Below, in pieces: positions 24,360-32,290 of a stretch of 38,080 nt of DNA. The DNA is from Caulobacter sp. BK020. GTDB taxonomy: Bacteria; Pseudomonadota; Alphaproteobacteria; Caulobacterales; Caulobacteraceae. The stretch spans positions 1 to 38,080 of the forward strand of contig NZ_SLZL01000030.1 of NCBI RefSeq assembly GCF_004342605.1, in the 5' to 3' direction. The notes below the pieces were generated by a model. It saw only the letters and a list, made by a program, of their open reading frames with translations, did no database searches and had not been told where the DNA came from. Every line of letters starts with the position of its first letter. Position 1 is the stretch's first letter. The position numbers and the translations under genes are program-made.

Positions 24360-25268
24360 ATGCGCCCGGTCTTCCTGAACCTCGACAACGCCCTGGATGC
24401 GCAACACGCGTTGCGTGGCCGAGGCGGCCTGACGGTCGAGGCCAGGGACCTTGGGCCGGCGCTGCGCCTTTGGAGTCGGGCGCCGGCCCTAGCCGCCTTG
24501 TCCGCCCGGCTGCGCGATCAGGCGGCGTCGGCGGCGGGGCCGGATTTGGTCTTCGCCGGATCGGGCGATTTCCACCACGTCACACCGCTGCTGATTGAAC
24601 GGGCCGTTGCGGCCTGCGGCGCAAGGGCGGTGACGGTCGTCCACTTCGACAACCATCCCGACTGGGTGCGGTTCGAGAACGGTCTGCACTGCGGGTCGTG
24701 GGTCGGGCATGCGGCGCGAACGCCGGGCGTCGCCAAGGTGATCACGGTCGGGGTCTGCAGCAGCGACATCGACCGGCCGGAGACCAAGCGGGCCGACCTG
24801 TCCCTCGTCTCTGAGGGACGCGTCGAACTCTATCCCTACCGCGCGCTGGACGGCGGACCGATCCTGCGGGTCGGCGACCGCAACTGGCCGTCGATGACGG
24901 CGATGGGGCAGGAGGGGTTCATCAACCTGCTCGCCTCGCGGATCGAGACCGACGCCGTCTACATCACGATCGACAAGGACGTGCTGCGCCCCGACGACGC
25001 GATCACCAACTGGGACCAGGGACAGCTGTCCCTGGCGGCGTTGGAGCGCCTCGTCCGCGCCGTGGCGGAGCGGGCGCGGGTGATCGGAGCCGACGTGGTC
25101 GGCGACTGGTCGCAGCCGCGCTATGGACCAGACCTGCTGTCGAACCTGTTGAAACGCGGCGAGGCGTTCCTCGATCAACCCCGGGGCGGCGTGCCGGGCG
25201 ACCAATCGCGGACGAACGAGGCGACCAACCTGCGCCTGCTGTCGCTGTTCGCCGAGGTGACGTCGTGA
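24360..25268 (+). CDS. Arginase/ureohydrolase-fold metalloenzyme
   Basis: This 302-residue protein keeps the arginase-family metal ligands in order: His72/His73 in GSGDFHH, the DxHxD motif Asp97-His99-Asp101 in HFDNHPDW, and Asp205/Asp207 in ITIDKDVLRP. The surrounding sequence departs from true arginases and agmatinases, so urea release from a guanidine compound is only one possibility; amide or formimino hydrolysis would also fit. It follows the aminotransferase by seven bases and overlaps the next gene (GTGA). An amine-processing trio with the phosphatase and aminotransferase seems likely. Confidence 0.8.
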   Translation: MRPVFLNLDNALDAQHALRGRGGLTVEARDLGPALRLWSRAPALAALSARLRDQAASAAGPDLVFAGSGDFHHVTPLLIERAVAACGARAVTVVHFDNHPDWVRFENGLHCGSWVGHAARTPGVAKVITVGVCSSDIDRPETKRADLSLVSEGRVELYPYRALDGGPILRVGDRNWPSMTAMGQEGFINLLASRIETDAVYITIDKDVLRPDDAITNWDQGQLSLAALERLVRAVAERARVIGADVVGDWSQPRYGPDLLSNLLKRGEAFLDQPRGGVPGDQSRTNEATNLRLLSLFAEVTS

Positions 25269-25633
25269 ACGCCGCCCTTACCGCCACGAGCGCCGGCCTG
25301 CTGGCCTTCTGCATCGTCACCGAGATCGGGCGCGAACTGAGCTTCAAGGTCGCGTCGGACGGTGCGGACGGTCGGGCGGACTATCTGGTCGCCCTGGCGG
25401 TCCAGCCGATGCTGTGGGCCGGGATCGTCTTCTGGTTCGTCGAGATGGTGGCCTGGGTGCTGGTGCTGGAGAGCACGCCCCTGGGCCTGGCCTTTCCGAT
25501 CATGACCCTGACCTACGCCGGCGTGCCCCTGGCCGGCACGCTGATCCTCAACGAGCGCCTGACCCCCATCCAGATCGCCGGCGCGGTCCTCGTCGCCGGC
25601 GGCGTGACGTGCGTGGGGCTGTCAGGCCTGTGA
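25265..25633 (+). CDS. SMR/EamA-type small membrane transporter subunit (first of two)
   Basis: A 122-residue, four-span membrane protein resembling a small multidrug resistance or half-EamA protein. It has FCIVTEIGRELSFKVAS with a Glu in the first span, VEMVAWVLVLESTPLGLAFPIMTLTYAGVPLAG, and a last segment with the typical NERLTPIQIAGAVLVAGGVTCVG. It starts at a GTG overlapping the previous stop. Small proteins of this fold act as homo- or hetero-dimers, and ArnE/ArnF pairs flip lipid-linked sugars. A second member encoded at 28530 makes a heterodimeric flippase plausible here. Confidence 0.82.
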   Translation: MNAALTATSAGLLAFCIVTEIGRELSFKVASDGADGRADYLVALAVQPMLWAGIVFWFVEMVAWVLVLESTPLGLAFPIMTLTYAGVPLAGTLILNERLTPIQIAGAVLVAGGVTCVGLSGL

Positions 25634-25659
25634 CCTCATCCAACCCCGGAGCGAGCGCC

Positions 25660-26595
25660 ATGACGCCGCCAGACTTCCGCCTTTCCGATTTTCGACTTCC
25701 AAGACGCTCCAAAGGCCTGATGGCCTGGACATCTTGGGACCTGATCCCCGTCGCGGCCGCCGCGGCGCACTTGACCTTCGTGGTCTGGATCGTGGTCGGT
25801 TCAGCCAACCGGCCCTGGTGGGGCCAGCTGTTGTGCGGCTTCGGCTACGCCCTGGCGATCAGCTGGAACGTCAACGGCGTCTCGCACAACTTCCTGCACA
25901 CACCGTACTTCCGGTCCAAGGCCCTGAACCGCGCCTTCTCGCTGCTGGAGTCGGTGGCCATCGGCTTTTCCCAGACCTTTTACACCTGGGTTCACCTGCG
26001 CCACCACGAGGGCAACAGCGACCGGCCGGGACCGGACGGCCAGACCCGCGATTGGCTGTCGATCTATCGCTACGGCAAGGACGGCCGGCCCGAGAACGTC
26101 TGGTCCTACGTGTTCCTCGGCTTTTTCCGAGACAGCGGCGGCTCGGTCTACCGGGCCCTGAAGGCCCGGGGCCGCGAGGACGACGCGCGTTGGGGCCGGA
26201 TCGAACTCTTCGCGGTGGCGACCTTTGCTGTCGGCATGGCCGTGATCGACTGGCGCGCGGTGCTGTTCCTGCTGCCGTTCTACTATCTGGGCGAAAGCCT
26301 CTCGCAGCTGAACGGCTATTACGAGCATTTCAACGGCGATCCCGACACGCCGATCGCCTGGGGCGTCTCCAGCTACGATCCGATCTACAACCTCACCTGG
26401 TTCAACAACGGCCACCACGCCGAGCACCACTATCGGCCGGCCGTCCACTGGACGCGGCTGCCGGCGCTGCGTCGGGCCTTGGTCGAGCAGCAGGCGGCGC
26501 ATGGCGTCCACGTCATTGGCCCCGCCCACGCCCTCGGCTTCCTGGCCCGCGCCAATCGCCGACCGCGCGGCGTGGAAGGGGCGGTGCGCCGATGA
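25660..26595 (+). CDS. Membrane fatty-acid desaturase/hydroxylase family protein
   Basis: A 311-residue integral membrane di-iron enzyme. Its three histidine boxes are H76-NFL-H80, H112-LR-HH116 and HH253-AE-HH257 (in HNFLHT, HLRHHEG and NGHHAEHH). Hydrophobic stretches at about 30-70 and 185-215 are membrane-embedded. The family desaturates or hydroxylates acyl chains or other hydrocarbon groups with oxygen. The ATG at 25660 has GGAG upstream; an in-frame GTG at 25630, overlapping the previous stop, is an alternative. The stop overlaps the next ATG (ATGA), so coupling is tight. Confidence 0.88.
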   Translation: MTPPDFRLSDFRLPRRSKGLMAWTSWDLIPVAAAAAHLTFVVWIVVGSANRPWWGQLLCGFGYALAISWNVNGVSHNFLHTPYFRSKALNRAFSLLESVAIGFSQTFYTWVHLRHHEGNSDRPGPDGQTRDWLSIYRYGKDGRPENVWSYVFLGFFRDSGGSVYRALKARGREDDARWGRIELFAVATFAVGMAVIDWRAVLFLLPFYYLGESLSQLNGYYEHFNGDPDTPIAWGVSSYDPIYNLTWFNNGHHAEHHYRPAVHWTRLPALRRALVEQQAAHGVHVIGPAHALGFLARANRRPRGVEGAVRR

Positions 26596-27428
26596 GCGTC
26601 CAGCCCCTGCGATTGGCCGGCCGATCTGGCCATGGCGTCCTGCTGATCCATGGCCTGACCGGCGCCCCGGCGGAGATGAAGCCCCTGGCCAAGCGCTTGG
26701 CGCGACGCGGCTTCGAAACCCACGCGCCTCTGTTGCCCGGCCATGGCGCTGATGAGGCGACCCTGTTGCGCACCACCTGGCGCGATTGGCTGGAAGGTCT
26801 GGTCGAGGCGTATGACCGGTTCGCCGCCGAGGTCAACACGGTGTCGGTGGCCGGCATCTGCGTGGGCGGCGCGCTGGGTCTGCTGCTGGCGGCTGAGCGG
26901 CCCGCCATCCACGCCGCCGCGGTCTATTCGATGACCTTCGAGTACGACGGCTGGAACATGCCCCGCTTCGCCGTGGCCGCGCCGGTGATCCAGCTGGTCG
27001 CCAACCTGCCGGGCGTGCGCCGCCTGGCTTGGGCCGAGACCCACCCCTTCGGCTTGAAGGACGAGCGCCTGCGGGGCCTGGCCGAGCGTGCGCCGGACGG
27101 CCTGATTGAAGGGGCCATCGACCGGCTGCCTCTGGGCGCCCTCTACCAGATGTACCGCATGGGCCGGCGGCTGGAGCGGATCGGCAAGGCCATCGAGACG
27201 CCCACCCTGATCCTGCACGCCCGAGACGACGACATGAGCCACCCGCGCAACGCCTATCGGTTGGAGAAGGCCTTGGGCGGACCCACGCGCCTGCAACTGC
27301 TCGACGACAGCTATCACATGATCCACGTCGACCAGGAGCGCGACCGGGTCGCGGCCCTGACGGCGGCCTTCTTCGACGGCGAGACGCCCTACGCGGCCGA
27401 GCGTCTGGACCTGAAGTCCCATGCTTGA
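26592..27428 (+). CDS. Alpha/beta hydrolase with a cysteine nucleophile
   Basis: A 278-residue protein like Est30-type carboxylesterases and monoacylglycerol lipases: LIHGLTGAPAEM (oxyanion region), PLLPGHGADE, an acid in LHARDDDMSHP (about Asp213), and the base His242 in DSYHMIHVDQER. The nucleophile elbow reads GICVGG, so Ser is replaced by Cys90. Cys at this place is typical of polyester synthases such as PhaC and favours acyl transfer over hydrolysis. In this cluster it could move an acyl chain between carrier, amine and lipid. ATGA overlap with the desaturase and an eight-base overlap with the next gene show strict coupling. Confidence 0.87.
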   Translation: MSVQPLRLAGRSGHGVLLIHGLTGAPAEMKPLAKRLARRGFETHAPLLPGHGADEATLLRTTWRDWLEGLVEAYDRFAAEVNTVSVAGICVGGALGLLLAAERPAIHAAAVYSMTFEYDGWNMPRFAVAAPVIQLVANLPGVRRLAWAETHPFGLKDERLRGLAERAPDGLIEGAIDRLPLGALYQMYRMGRRLERIGKAIETPTLILHARDDDMSHPRNAYRLEKALGGPTRLQLLDDSYHMIHVDQERDRVAALTAAFFDGETPYAAERLDLKSHA

Positions 27429-28533
27429 GACCCGGGTCCTGACCACGCTGGACGACTTGCCGCGCGGCCAGTGGGAGGCGCTGTTCGGCGGCGCGTTGGA
27501 AAGCTTCGACTATCTGCGCGCCATCGAGGGCGCGGGCCTGGCCGGCTTCGAGTGGCGCTACGTTCTGGCCCATCGCGACGGACGGTTGGTCGGGGCGATC
27601 CCGGCTTTCATCACCGACTACCGGCTGGAGACCACCTTCGAGGGCGCGGGCCGGCGGATCGCCGAGCGGGTCCGCCGCCTGGTCCCGGGGGTGATGACGC
27701 CCAAGCTGGCCTGCCTAGGCTCGCCCTGCACCGAGACCGCCACGGTCGGCTTCGCGCCGGACTTGGCCGACGCCGAGCGTCCCGCCGTCCTGGCGGCGCT
27801 GGTCCGCGCTTTCGGGCAGGAGGCCGCCCGGTCAGGATGCGCCCTGTCCGGCGTGAAGGACGCCGACCACGCCCAAGCCGGGCTCTGGGCGGAGGCCATG
27901 GGGCAGGGCGGCTACAGCGCCGTGTCGGGCCAGGCGATCGCCGATCTGGACATCCATTTCCCGACCCTCGACGCCTATCTGGAGCGGCTCTCCAGCGGCG
28001 TGCGCAAGGACATGCGCCGCAAGCTGCGGTCCCGTTCGAAGGTACGGATCGAGCTGCGGAACGAGCTGGGCGCCGACCTGCCTCGGGCCATGGACCTGTA
28101 TCGTCAGACCCTGGCGCGGGCCGAGGCCCAGCTGGAGACCCTGACCCCGGCCTTCTTCACCCAGGTGGCGGCACGGATGCCGGGCAGGGCGGTCTTCGTC
28201 CTCTACTACGTCGGCGGCGACCTGCTGGCCTTCAACCTTCTGCTCGAGGACGGCGAGGTGCTGCTGGACAAGTTCTTCTGCATGGAGGTCGAGCGCGGCC
28301 GCGCCCATAACCTCTATTTCCTCAGCTGGTTCTACAATCTCGAACGGTGCCTGGCGCGAGGCCTCAAGCGCTATCGCAGCGGCCAGGCCAATCTCGGCGA
28401 CAAGGTGCGTCTGGGCAGCCGGCTGACCCCTGCCGCCATGTACTTCCGTCATCGCAACGGCCTGCTGAACGGCGCCCTGCGCGCCTTGGCGCCGCTGGTC
28501 ATGGGCGACCCGCTGGAAGGGCTGGCCGCATGA
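27421..28533 (+). CDS. GNAT/FemAB-like N-acyltransferase (COG3146-like)
   Basis: The 370-residue protein resembles the peptidoglycan-biosynthesis/FemAB-like acyltransferases. Conserved pieces are LESFDYLRAIE, WRYVLAHRDGRLVGAIPAFI, LSSGVRKDMRRKLRSRSKVRIE, and a C-terminal half with LYRQTLARAEAQLETLTPAFF and FVLYYVGGDLLAFNLLLEDGEVLLDKFFCM. The fold joins an acyl or aminoacyl donor to an amine. The basic helix KDMRRKLRSRSK could bind a membrane or carrier. It is expected to act on the inner leaflet or in the cytosol. With the aminotransferase upstream, N-acylation of an amine by a fatty acid is a reasonable guess. The acyl donor is unknown. Confidence 0.8.
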   Translation: MLETRVLTTLDDLPRGQWEALFGGALESFDYLRAIEGAGLAGFEWRYVLAHRDGRLVGAIPAFITDYRLETTFEGAGRRIAERVRRLVPGVMTPKLACLGSPCTETATVGFAPDLADAERPAVLAALVRAFGQEAARSGCALSGVKDADHAQAGLWAEAMGQGGYSAVSGQAIADLDIHFPTLDAYLERLSSGVRKDMRRKLRSRSKVRIELRNELGADLPRAMDLYRQTLARAEAQLETLTPAFFTQVAARMPGRAVFVLYYVGGDLLAFNLLLEDGEVLLDKFFCMEVERGRAHNLYFLSWFYNLERCLARGLKRYRSGQANLGDKVRLGSRLTPAAMYFRHRNGLLNGALRALAPLVMGDPLEGLAA

Positions 28534-28946
28534 CCGCCGTCGCCGCTCGCCCCCGCCGGCGGCTGGCGCCCATGGTGCTGTTCGCCATCCTGCCGCTGCT
28601 GACCCTGGGCTACCAGATCGCCGCCAAGGCCTCGGCCGCCCATCTTGCCGATGTTCGCTTCGACGCCGCTTGGCTGCTGGCCGCCGCCCGGCTGCCCAGC
28701 GTCCAGATCCTGCTGGTCTGTGAGGTCGCCAGCTTTGTCGCCTGGATGACGGTGCTGTCCGAGATGCCTCTGAGCGCGGCCTTTCCGCTGTCGGCCGTCA
28801 GCTACGTGCTGATCATCGCCGCCAGCGCGTTGGTCTTCCACGAGCCCGTGGGCCCGCTGCAGGTGGTGGGCAGCCTGGCGATCCTGACCGGCGTCTGGCT
28901 GATCGGCCGAGGCGGCCGCGACCCGCCCGCGGGCCCGACCGCATGA
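28530..28946 (+). CDS. SMR/EamA-type small membrane transporter subunit (second of two)
   Basis: A 138-residue membrane protein with four predicted spans. It carries an N-terminal Arg-rich tail, LFAILPLLTLGYQIAAKASA, VCEVASFVAWMTVLSEMPLSAAFPLSAVSYVLIIAASALVF and a final VVGSLAILTGVWLIGRGG. The pattern matches the first SMR-like protein (25265-25633) but the sequences differ, as expected for two halves of a heterodimer such as ArnE/ArnF. It overlaps the acyltransferase stop and the permease start by four bases each (ATGA). Confidence 0.8.
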   Translation: MTAVAARPRRRLAPMVLFAILPLLTLGYQIAAKASAAHLADVRFDAAWLLAAARLPSVQILLVCEVASFVAWMTVLSEMPLSAAFPLSAVSYVLIIAASALVFHEPVGPLQVVGSLAILTGVWLIGRGGRDPPAGPTA

Positions 28947-30073
28947 CCGGGCTGGCGCTAAAGACACTGCTGTTCGACTGGCGCCGGTTCGCGCCGGCCG
29001 CCGTGGCCGTCGGCTTCTCGGGACTGCTGGTTCTGCTGCAGGCCGGCCTGATCCTCGGCGTGTTTTCCCTGGCCAGCGTCTATGTGACCAAGTCCTCGGC
29101 CGATCTCTGGGTCGGGTTCCCCGGCGTGCAGAGCATCGACCTGGGGCGACCGATCGGCGGGGCGACCGAGCTCTTCCTGCGCGCCGACCCGCGGGTCGCC
29201 CAGGTCGAACCCTTCTATTGGGGTTCGGGCGAGTGGCGCACCAGCCGCCATGGCATGGTCAATGTCTACATCGTCGGCCTGAACCCGGCGCCCGACGCGA
29301 TGGTGCTCTCGCAAGTCCTGCCGACCGACCTGCGCGCCGCGTTGGGCGAGCCGGACGCCGTGCTGGTCGATCGGGCGGATCTGCGCAAGCTGGAGACCGC
29401 CGTCGGTGGCCTGGCCGAGATCAACGGCCATCGAGTGCGGATCGTCGGCGTCACGGACGGCCTGCGCGCCCTGGGCGGCGTCAACGTCATCGCCTCCGCA
29501 GCCACGGCCCGTCGGCTGGACCCGGCCATCGGGAACGGGGAGGGCGCGGCCTATTTCACCGCCCGCCTCAACGACCCGGCCCAGGCGTCGAGCGCAGTGT
29601 CCGACTTGCGGACCGTGGGACGTCAGCGCGGCTTCGAGCCCATGGCCAGCAAGACGTTCGCCGACCGCAGCGTCCGCTACTGGCTGGGCGAGTCCGGCGC
29701 GGGCGTGGCCTTCGTGTTCGGCAGCGCCGTGGCGATCCTGGTGGCGGTGATCGTCACCAGCCAGACCCTGGCGGCCGCCGTCGCCGCCTCGCTCAAGGAC
29801 TACGCGGCCTTGCGCGCCCTGGGTTTCACCATCGGCGCCCTGCGCGCGATCGTGCTGGCCCAGACGGCCTGGATTGCGGCGGCGGGCGTGATCCTGGCCG
29901 GCGTACTAGCCGCGATCCTGGCGGTGGTCGCGCGGTGGGAGGCTACGCCGCTGATCATGACCGCGCCGATGGTCGCCGGAGCGGCCGGCCTGGTGGCGCT
30001 GGTCGCTTTCGGCTCGGGCCTGTGGGCGCTGCGCCGTGTCGCGCGGGCCGATCCGGCCGCGCTGCTTCTGTGA
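28943..30073 (+). CDS. FtsX/DevC-type ABC transporter permease
   Basis: A 376-residue permease with one N-terminal span (about 18-45), a large periplasmic domain (about 50-240) and three C-terminal spans (about 250-375), the MacB/FtsX/DevC fold. TLAAAVAASLKDYAALRALGF, at the cytosolic loop that meets the ATPase, is characteristic. With the fusion protein, outer-membrane channel and ATPase that follow, it forms a tripartite exporter. Such machines (DevBCA-TolC, MacAB-TolC) move substrates from the periplasm or outer face of the inner membrane; DevBCA exports heterocyst glycolipids in cyanobacteria. Confidence 0.87.
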   Translation: MTGLALKTLLFDWRRFAPAAVAVGFSGLLVLLQAGLILGVFSLASVYVTKSSADLWVGFPGVQSIDLGRPIGGATELFLRADPRVAQVEPFYWGSGEWRTSRHGMVNVYIVGLNPAPDAMVLSQVLPTDLRAALGEPDAVLVDRADLRKLETAVGGLAEINGHRVRIVGVTDGLRALGGVNVIASAATARRLDPAIGNGEGAAYFTARLNDPAQASSAVSDLRTVGRQRGFEPMASKTFADRSVRYWLGESGAGVAFVFGSAVAILVAVIVTSQTLAAAVAASLKDYAALRALGFTIGALRAIVLAQTAWIAAAGVILAGVLAAILAVVARWEATPLIMTAPMVAGAAGLVALVAFGSGLWALRRVARADPAALLL

Positions 30074-30080
30074 GGTTTCG

Positions 30081-30989
30081 ATGATGCTCCGCCACGCGCC
30101 CAAGGGCGGCCGTGCCCTCGTTCCCGTTCTATTGGCGACCGGCGCCTTGCTGGCGGCCTGCCAGAAGGGATCCGACGCCGCCAGCGCCCAGAACCGCCCG
30201 ACGCCGGCCGCTGTCGCCCGGGGCGTGATCGCGGTCGAGGGCGGGCTGATCCCGGTTGCCGCGCCGCGCGATGGCCTGATCGCCCAGATCAGCGTGGAGG
30301 AGGGCACCCACGTCGATCGCGGCGCGGTGCTGGCCCAATTGGACACGGAGCGGGACGCCCTGCTGGCCGCGCAGGCGCGGGCCGAGACCGCTCAGCAGAA
30401 AGCTGCCTGGCGCGGCGCTCAGGCGAGGGCGGCGGCCGCTCAGGGCGAGGCCGCGCGTCTGGCGCGTCTGGCCTCCGCCGACGCAGCGACCCGGCGCGAA
30501 GCCGAGCAGGCCCGGCAAGCGGCGACGGCGGCGGCGGCCCAGAGCGACGAGGCCGCGCGGGCCGTCGACGTGGCGCGGGCCCGCCAGCGCCTCGCTGAAC
30601 TGGAACAGACCGTCCGCACGGTTCGCGCCCCAGTCTCGGGCCTGATCCTGCGGCGCACGGCGGCGGTGGGCTCGGCGGCGGTGGCCGCTTCGGGGACGCC
30701 CCTGTTCGTCCTGGCGCCCGACGGGCCCCGGGTCGTCCGCGCCGAATTGGACGAGGCCTTCGTCGACCGGGTCATGCCCGGCGCGGTCGCCTGGGTGACC
30801 GACGCCAGCGGCGGCGGCCGGGTATTGAAGGCGCGGGTCCTGAGGATATCGCCGTCGTTCGAGGCCGCGGTTTTGGACGACCAGCCCGGCGCGCGCGCCG
30901 ACGGCCGTGTCCTGCGCCTGATCCTGGCCTTCGACGAGCCCAACACCCTGCGCCTGGGCCAGCGTGTGCTAGCGAGGATCGGCGGATGA
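30081..30989 (+). CDS. Periplasmic membrane-fusion lipoprotein (HlyD/DevB-like adaptor)
   Basis: A 302-residue adaptor. The signal sequence ends in a lipobox LLAAC with Cys27 as the lipid-modified residue, anchoring it to a membrane facing the periplasm. A biotinyl-lipoyl-like half (VPRDGLIAQISVEEGTHVDRGAVLAQLDT region) comes next, then an alanine-rich helical hairpin (about 90-180) for contact with the outer-membrane channel, the second lipoyl half (VRAPVSGLILRRTAAVGSAA) and a beta domain. It links the FtsX-type permease to the TolC-like protein. The first of two adjacent ATGs is used; TGAGG stands five bases upstream. Confidence 0.87.
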   Translation: MMLRHAPKGGRALVPVLLATGALLAACQKGSDAASAQNRPTPAAVARGVIAVEGGLIPVAAPRDGLIAQISVEEGTHVDRGAVLAQLDTERDALLAAQARAETAQQKAAWRGAQARAAAAQGEAARLARLASADAATRREAEQARQAATAAAAQSDEAARAVDVARARQRLAELEQTVRTVRAPVSGLILRRTAAVGSAAVAASGTPLFVLAPDGPRVVRAELDEAFVDRVMPGAVAWVTDASGGGRVLKARVLRISPSFEAAVLDDQPGARADGRVLRLILAFDEPNTLRLGQRVLARIGG

Positions 30990-32290
30990 TCGGGCGGATT
31001 CTGGCGGCGGTCCTGGCCGCGACGCCCACCGTGGCGGGCGCGGCCCCTCAGGTCGCGCCTCCCACCTCGCCGCCGGCCTGGGCGGCGACCCTCGACGATC
31101 CGGTGCTGTCCGATCTGCTGGTCCGCGCGGATCAAGGCTCGCTGGACATCCGCGTGGCCCTGGCGCGGCTGGACAAGGCTCAGGCCGACGTCGCCCTGGC
31201 CCGCGCCGAGCGCCGGCCGCACCTGACCATCGGCGCGGAAGCCGCCGTGGGCGGGGCCGACTTCTCATCCAGCAGCGCCGGGGCCGGCGCGCCCGTGGCC
31301 GGCAGCTACGAGGTCGACCTGTTCCGCCGCCTGAAGAGCCGGCAAGGCGCCGCCGAGGCCGACAAGGTCGCGGCCGAGCACGATGTCGCCGCCGCCCGCC
31401 AACTGGTGCTGGCCGAGGTGGCGCGGACATATGTGACCTTGCGCGCCGATCAGGAGCATCGCGCGGCCGCGACGGTCAGGGCGGAGCTGGCTCGACAGGC
31501 GCAGGACCTGCTCGGTCGCCGGGCCTCGGAGGGCGTGATCCTGGCCGAGGCGGTGACCACGGCGCGGACGGCCCAGGCTCAGGCCGATGCCGACCTCCAG
31601 CGCGCGGCGCATGCCGTTGATGCCGACCGCTGGCGACTTGGCCTCCTGCTCGGCCAGGACGCCCCCATCGACGAACCCGCCTATGGCGGCGACGAGATTC
31701 CGGCCACGCCGTTGATCGCCACGGCGGAGTCGGACGCCGTCCTGGCGCGTCCCGCCATCCGGGCGGCTTACGCCCGCTTACAAGCCGCCGACGCCCGCGT
31801 GGCCGAAGCGGTCGCCGCGTCGCGCCCTCGTTTCACCCTGATGGCCGGCATCGGGTCCGGCGACCCGGATCTGCTGTACCTGCTGGACGTCCGCGCCCTG
31901 GCCTGGGCGATCGCCGGCGGCCTGACCCATGAGCTGCTGGACGGCGGCGCGGCCAAGGCGCGCAAGCAAGGCGCCGAGGCCGAGGCGAGGCTGGCGGAAC
32001 TGGCCTATCGCAAGGCGGTGGGGCAGGCCTGGGGACAGGTCCGGCTGGACCTGGCCGTGCTGCAGGACGCCGCCGCTTCCGAATCCGTGGCGAAGAAGGC
32101 GTGGACCCGCGCCGTCGTGGCGTTCGGAACGGGGCAGACCCGGCATCAGGACGGCGACATCGACGCCATGGCGCTGGCCGCGCTGGAGGCGCGGGCCATC
32201 GAGGCCGACGTGGCGCTGACCAACGCCCAGGCCGCCCGCGCCCAGGCCTATGTCGACCTGATGCTGACCCTGGGCGGGCGCGCGGCATGA
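30986..32290 (+). CDS. TolC-family outer-membrane efflux protein
   Basis: The 434-residue protein has a signal peptide (ILAAVLAATPTVAGA) and two repeats of the outer-membrane factor domain. Long alanine-rich helices (about 40-75 and 115-215, with LDIRVALARLDKAQADVALARAERRP) are typical, as is an SYEVDLFRRLKSRQGAAEADK segment. No lipobox Cys is seen, unlike NodT-type members. It would form the trimeric channel of the exporter. It overlaps the adaptor stop and the ATPase start by four bases each. A homologue of this type in an ABC context supports export across both membranes. Confidence 0.88.
   Translation: MIGRILAAVLAATPTVAGAAPQVAPPTSPPAWAATLDDPVLSDLLVRADQGSLDIRVALARLDKAQADVALARAERRPHLTIGAEAAVGGADFSSSSAGAGAPVAGSYEVDLFRRLKSRQGAAEADKVAAEHDVAAARQLVLAEVARTYVTLRADQEHRAAATVRAELARQAQDLLGRRASEGVILAEAVTTARTAQAQADADLQRAAHAVDADRWRLGLLLGQDAPIDEPAYGGDEIPATPLIATAESDAVLARPAIRAAYARLQAADARVAEAVAASRPRFTLMAGIGSGDPDLLYLLDVRALAWAIAGGLTHELLDGGAAKARKQGAEAEARLAELAYRKAVGQAWGQVRLDLAVLQDAAASESVAKKAWTRAVVAFGTGQTRHQDGDIDAMALAALEARAIEADVALTNAQAARAQAYVDLMLTLGGRAA

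Noticed and set aside
22961..28533. The known Caulobacter ceramide/sphingolipid locus
   Set aside because: No serine palmitoyltransferase (class II PLP enzyme) or ceramide reductase is seen. The PLP enzyme here is class III.
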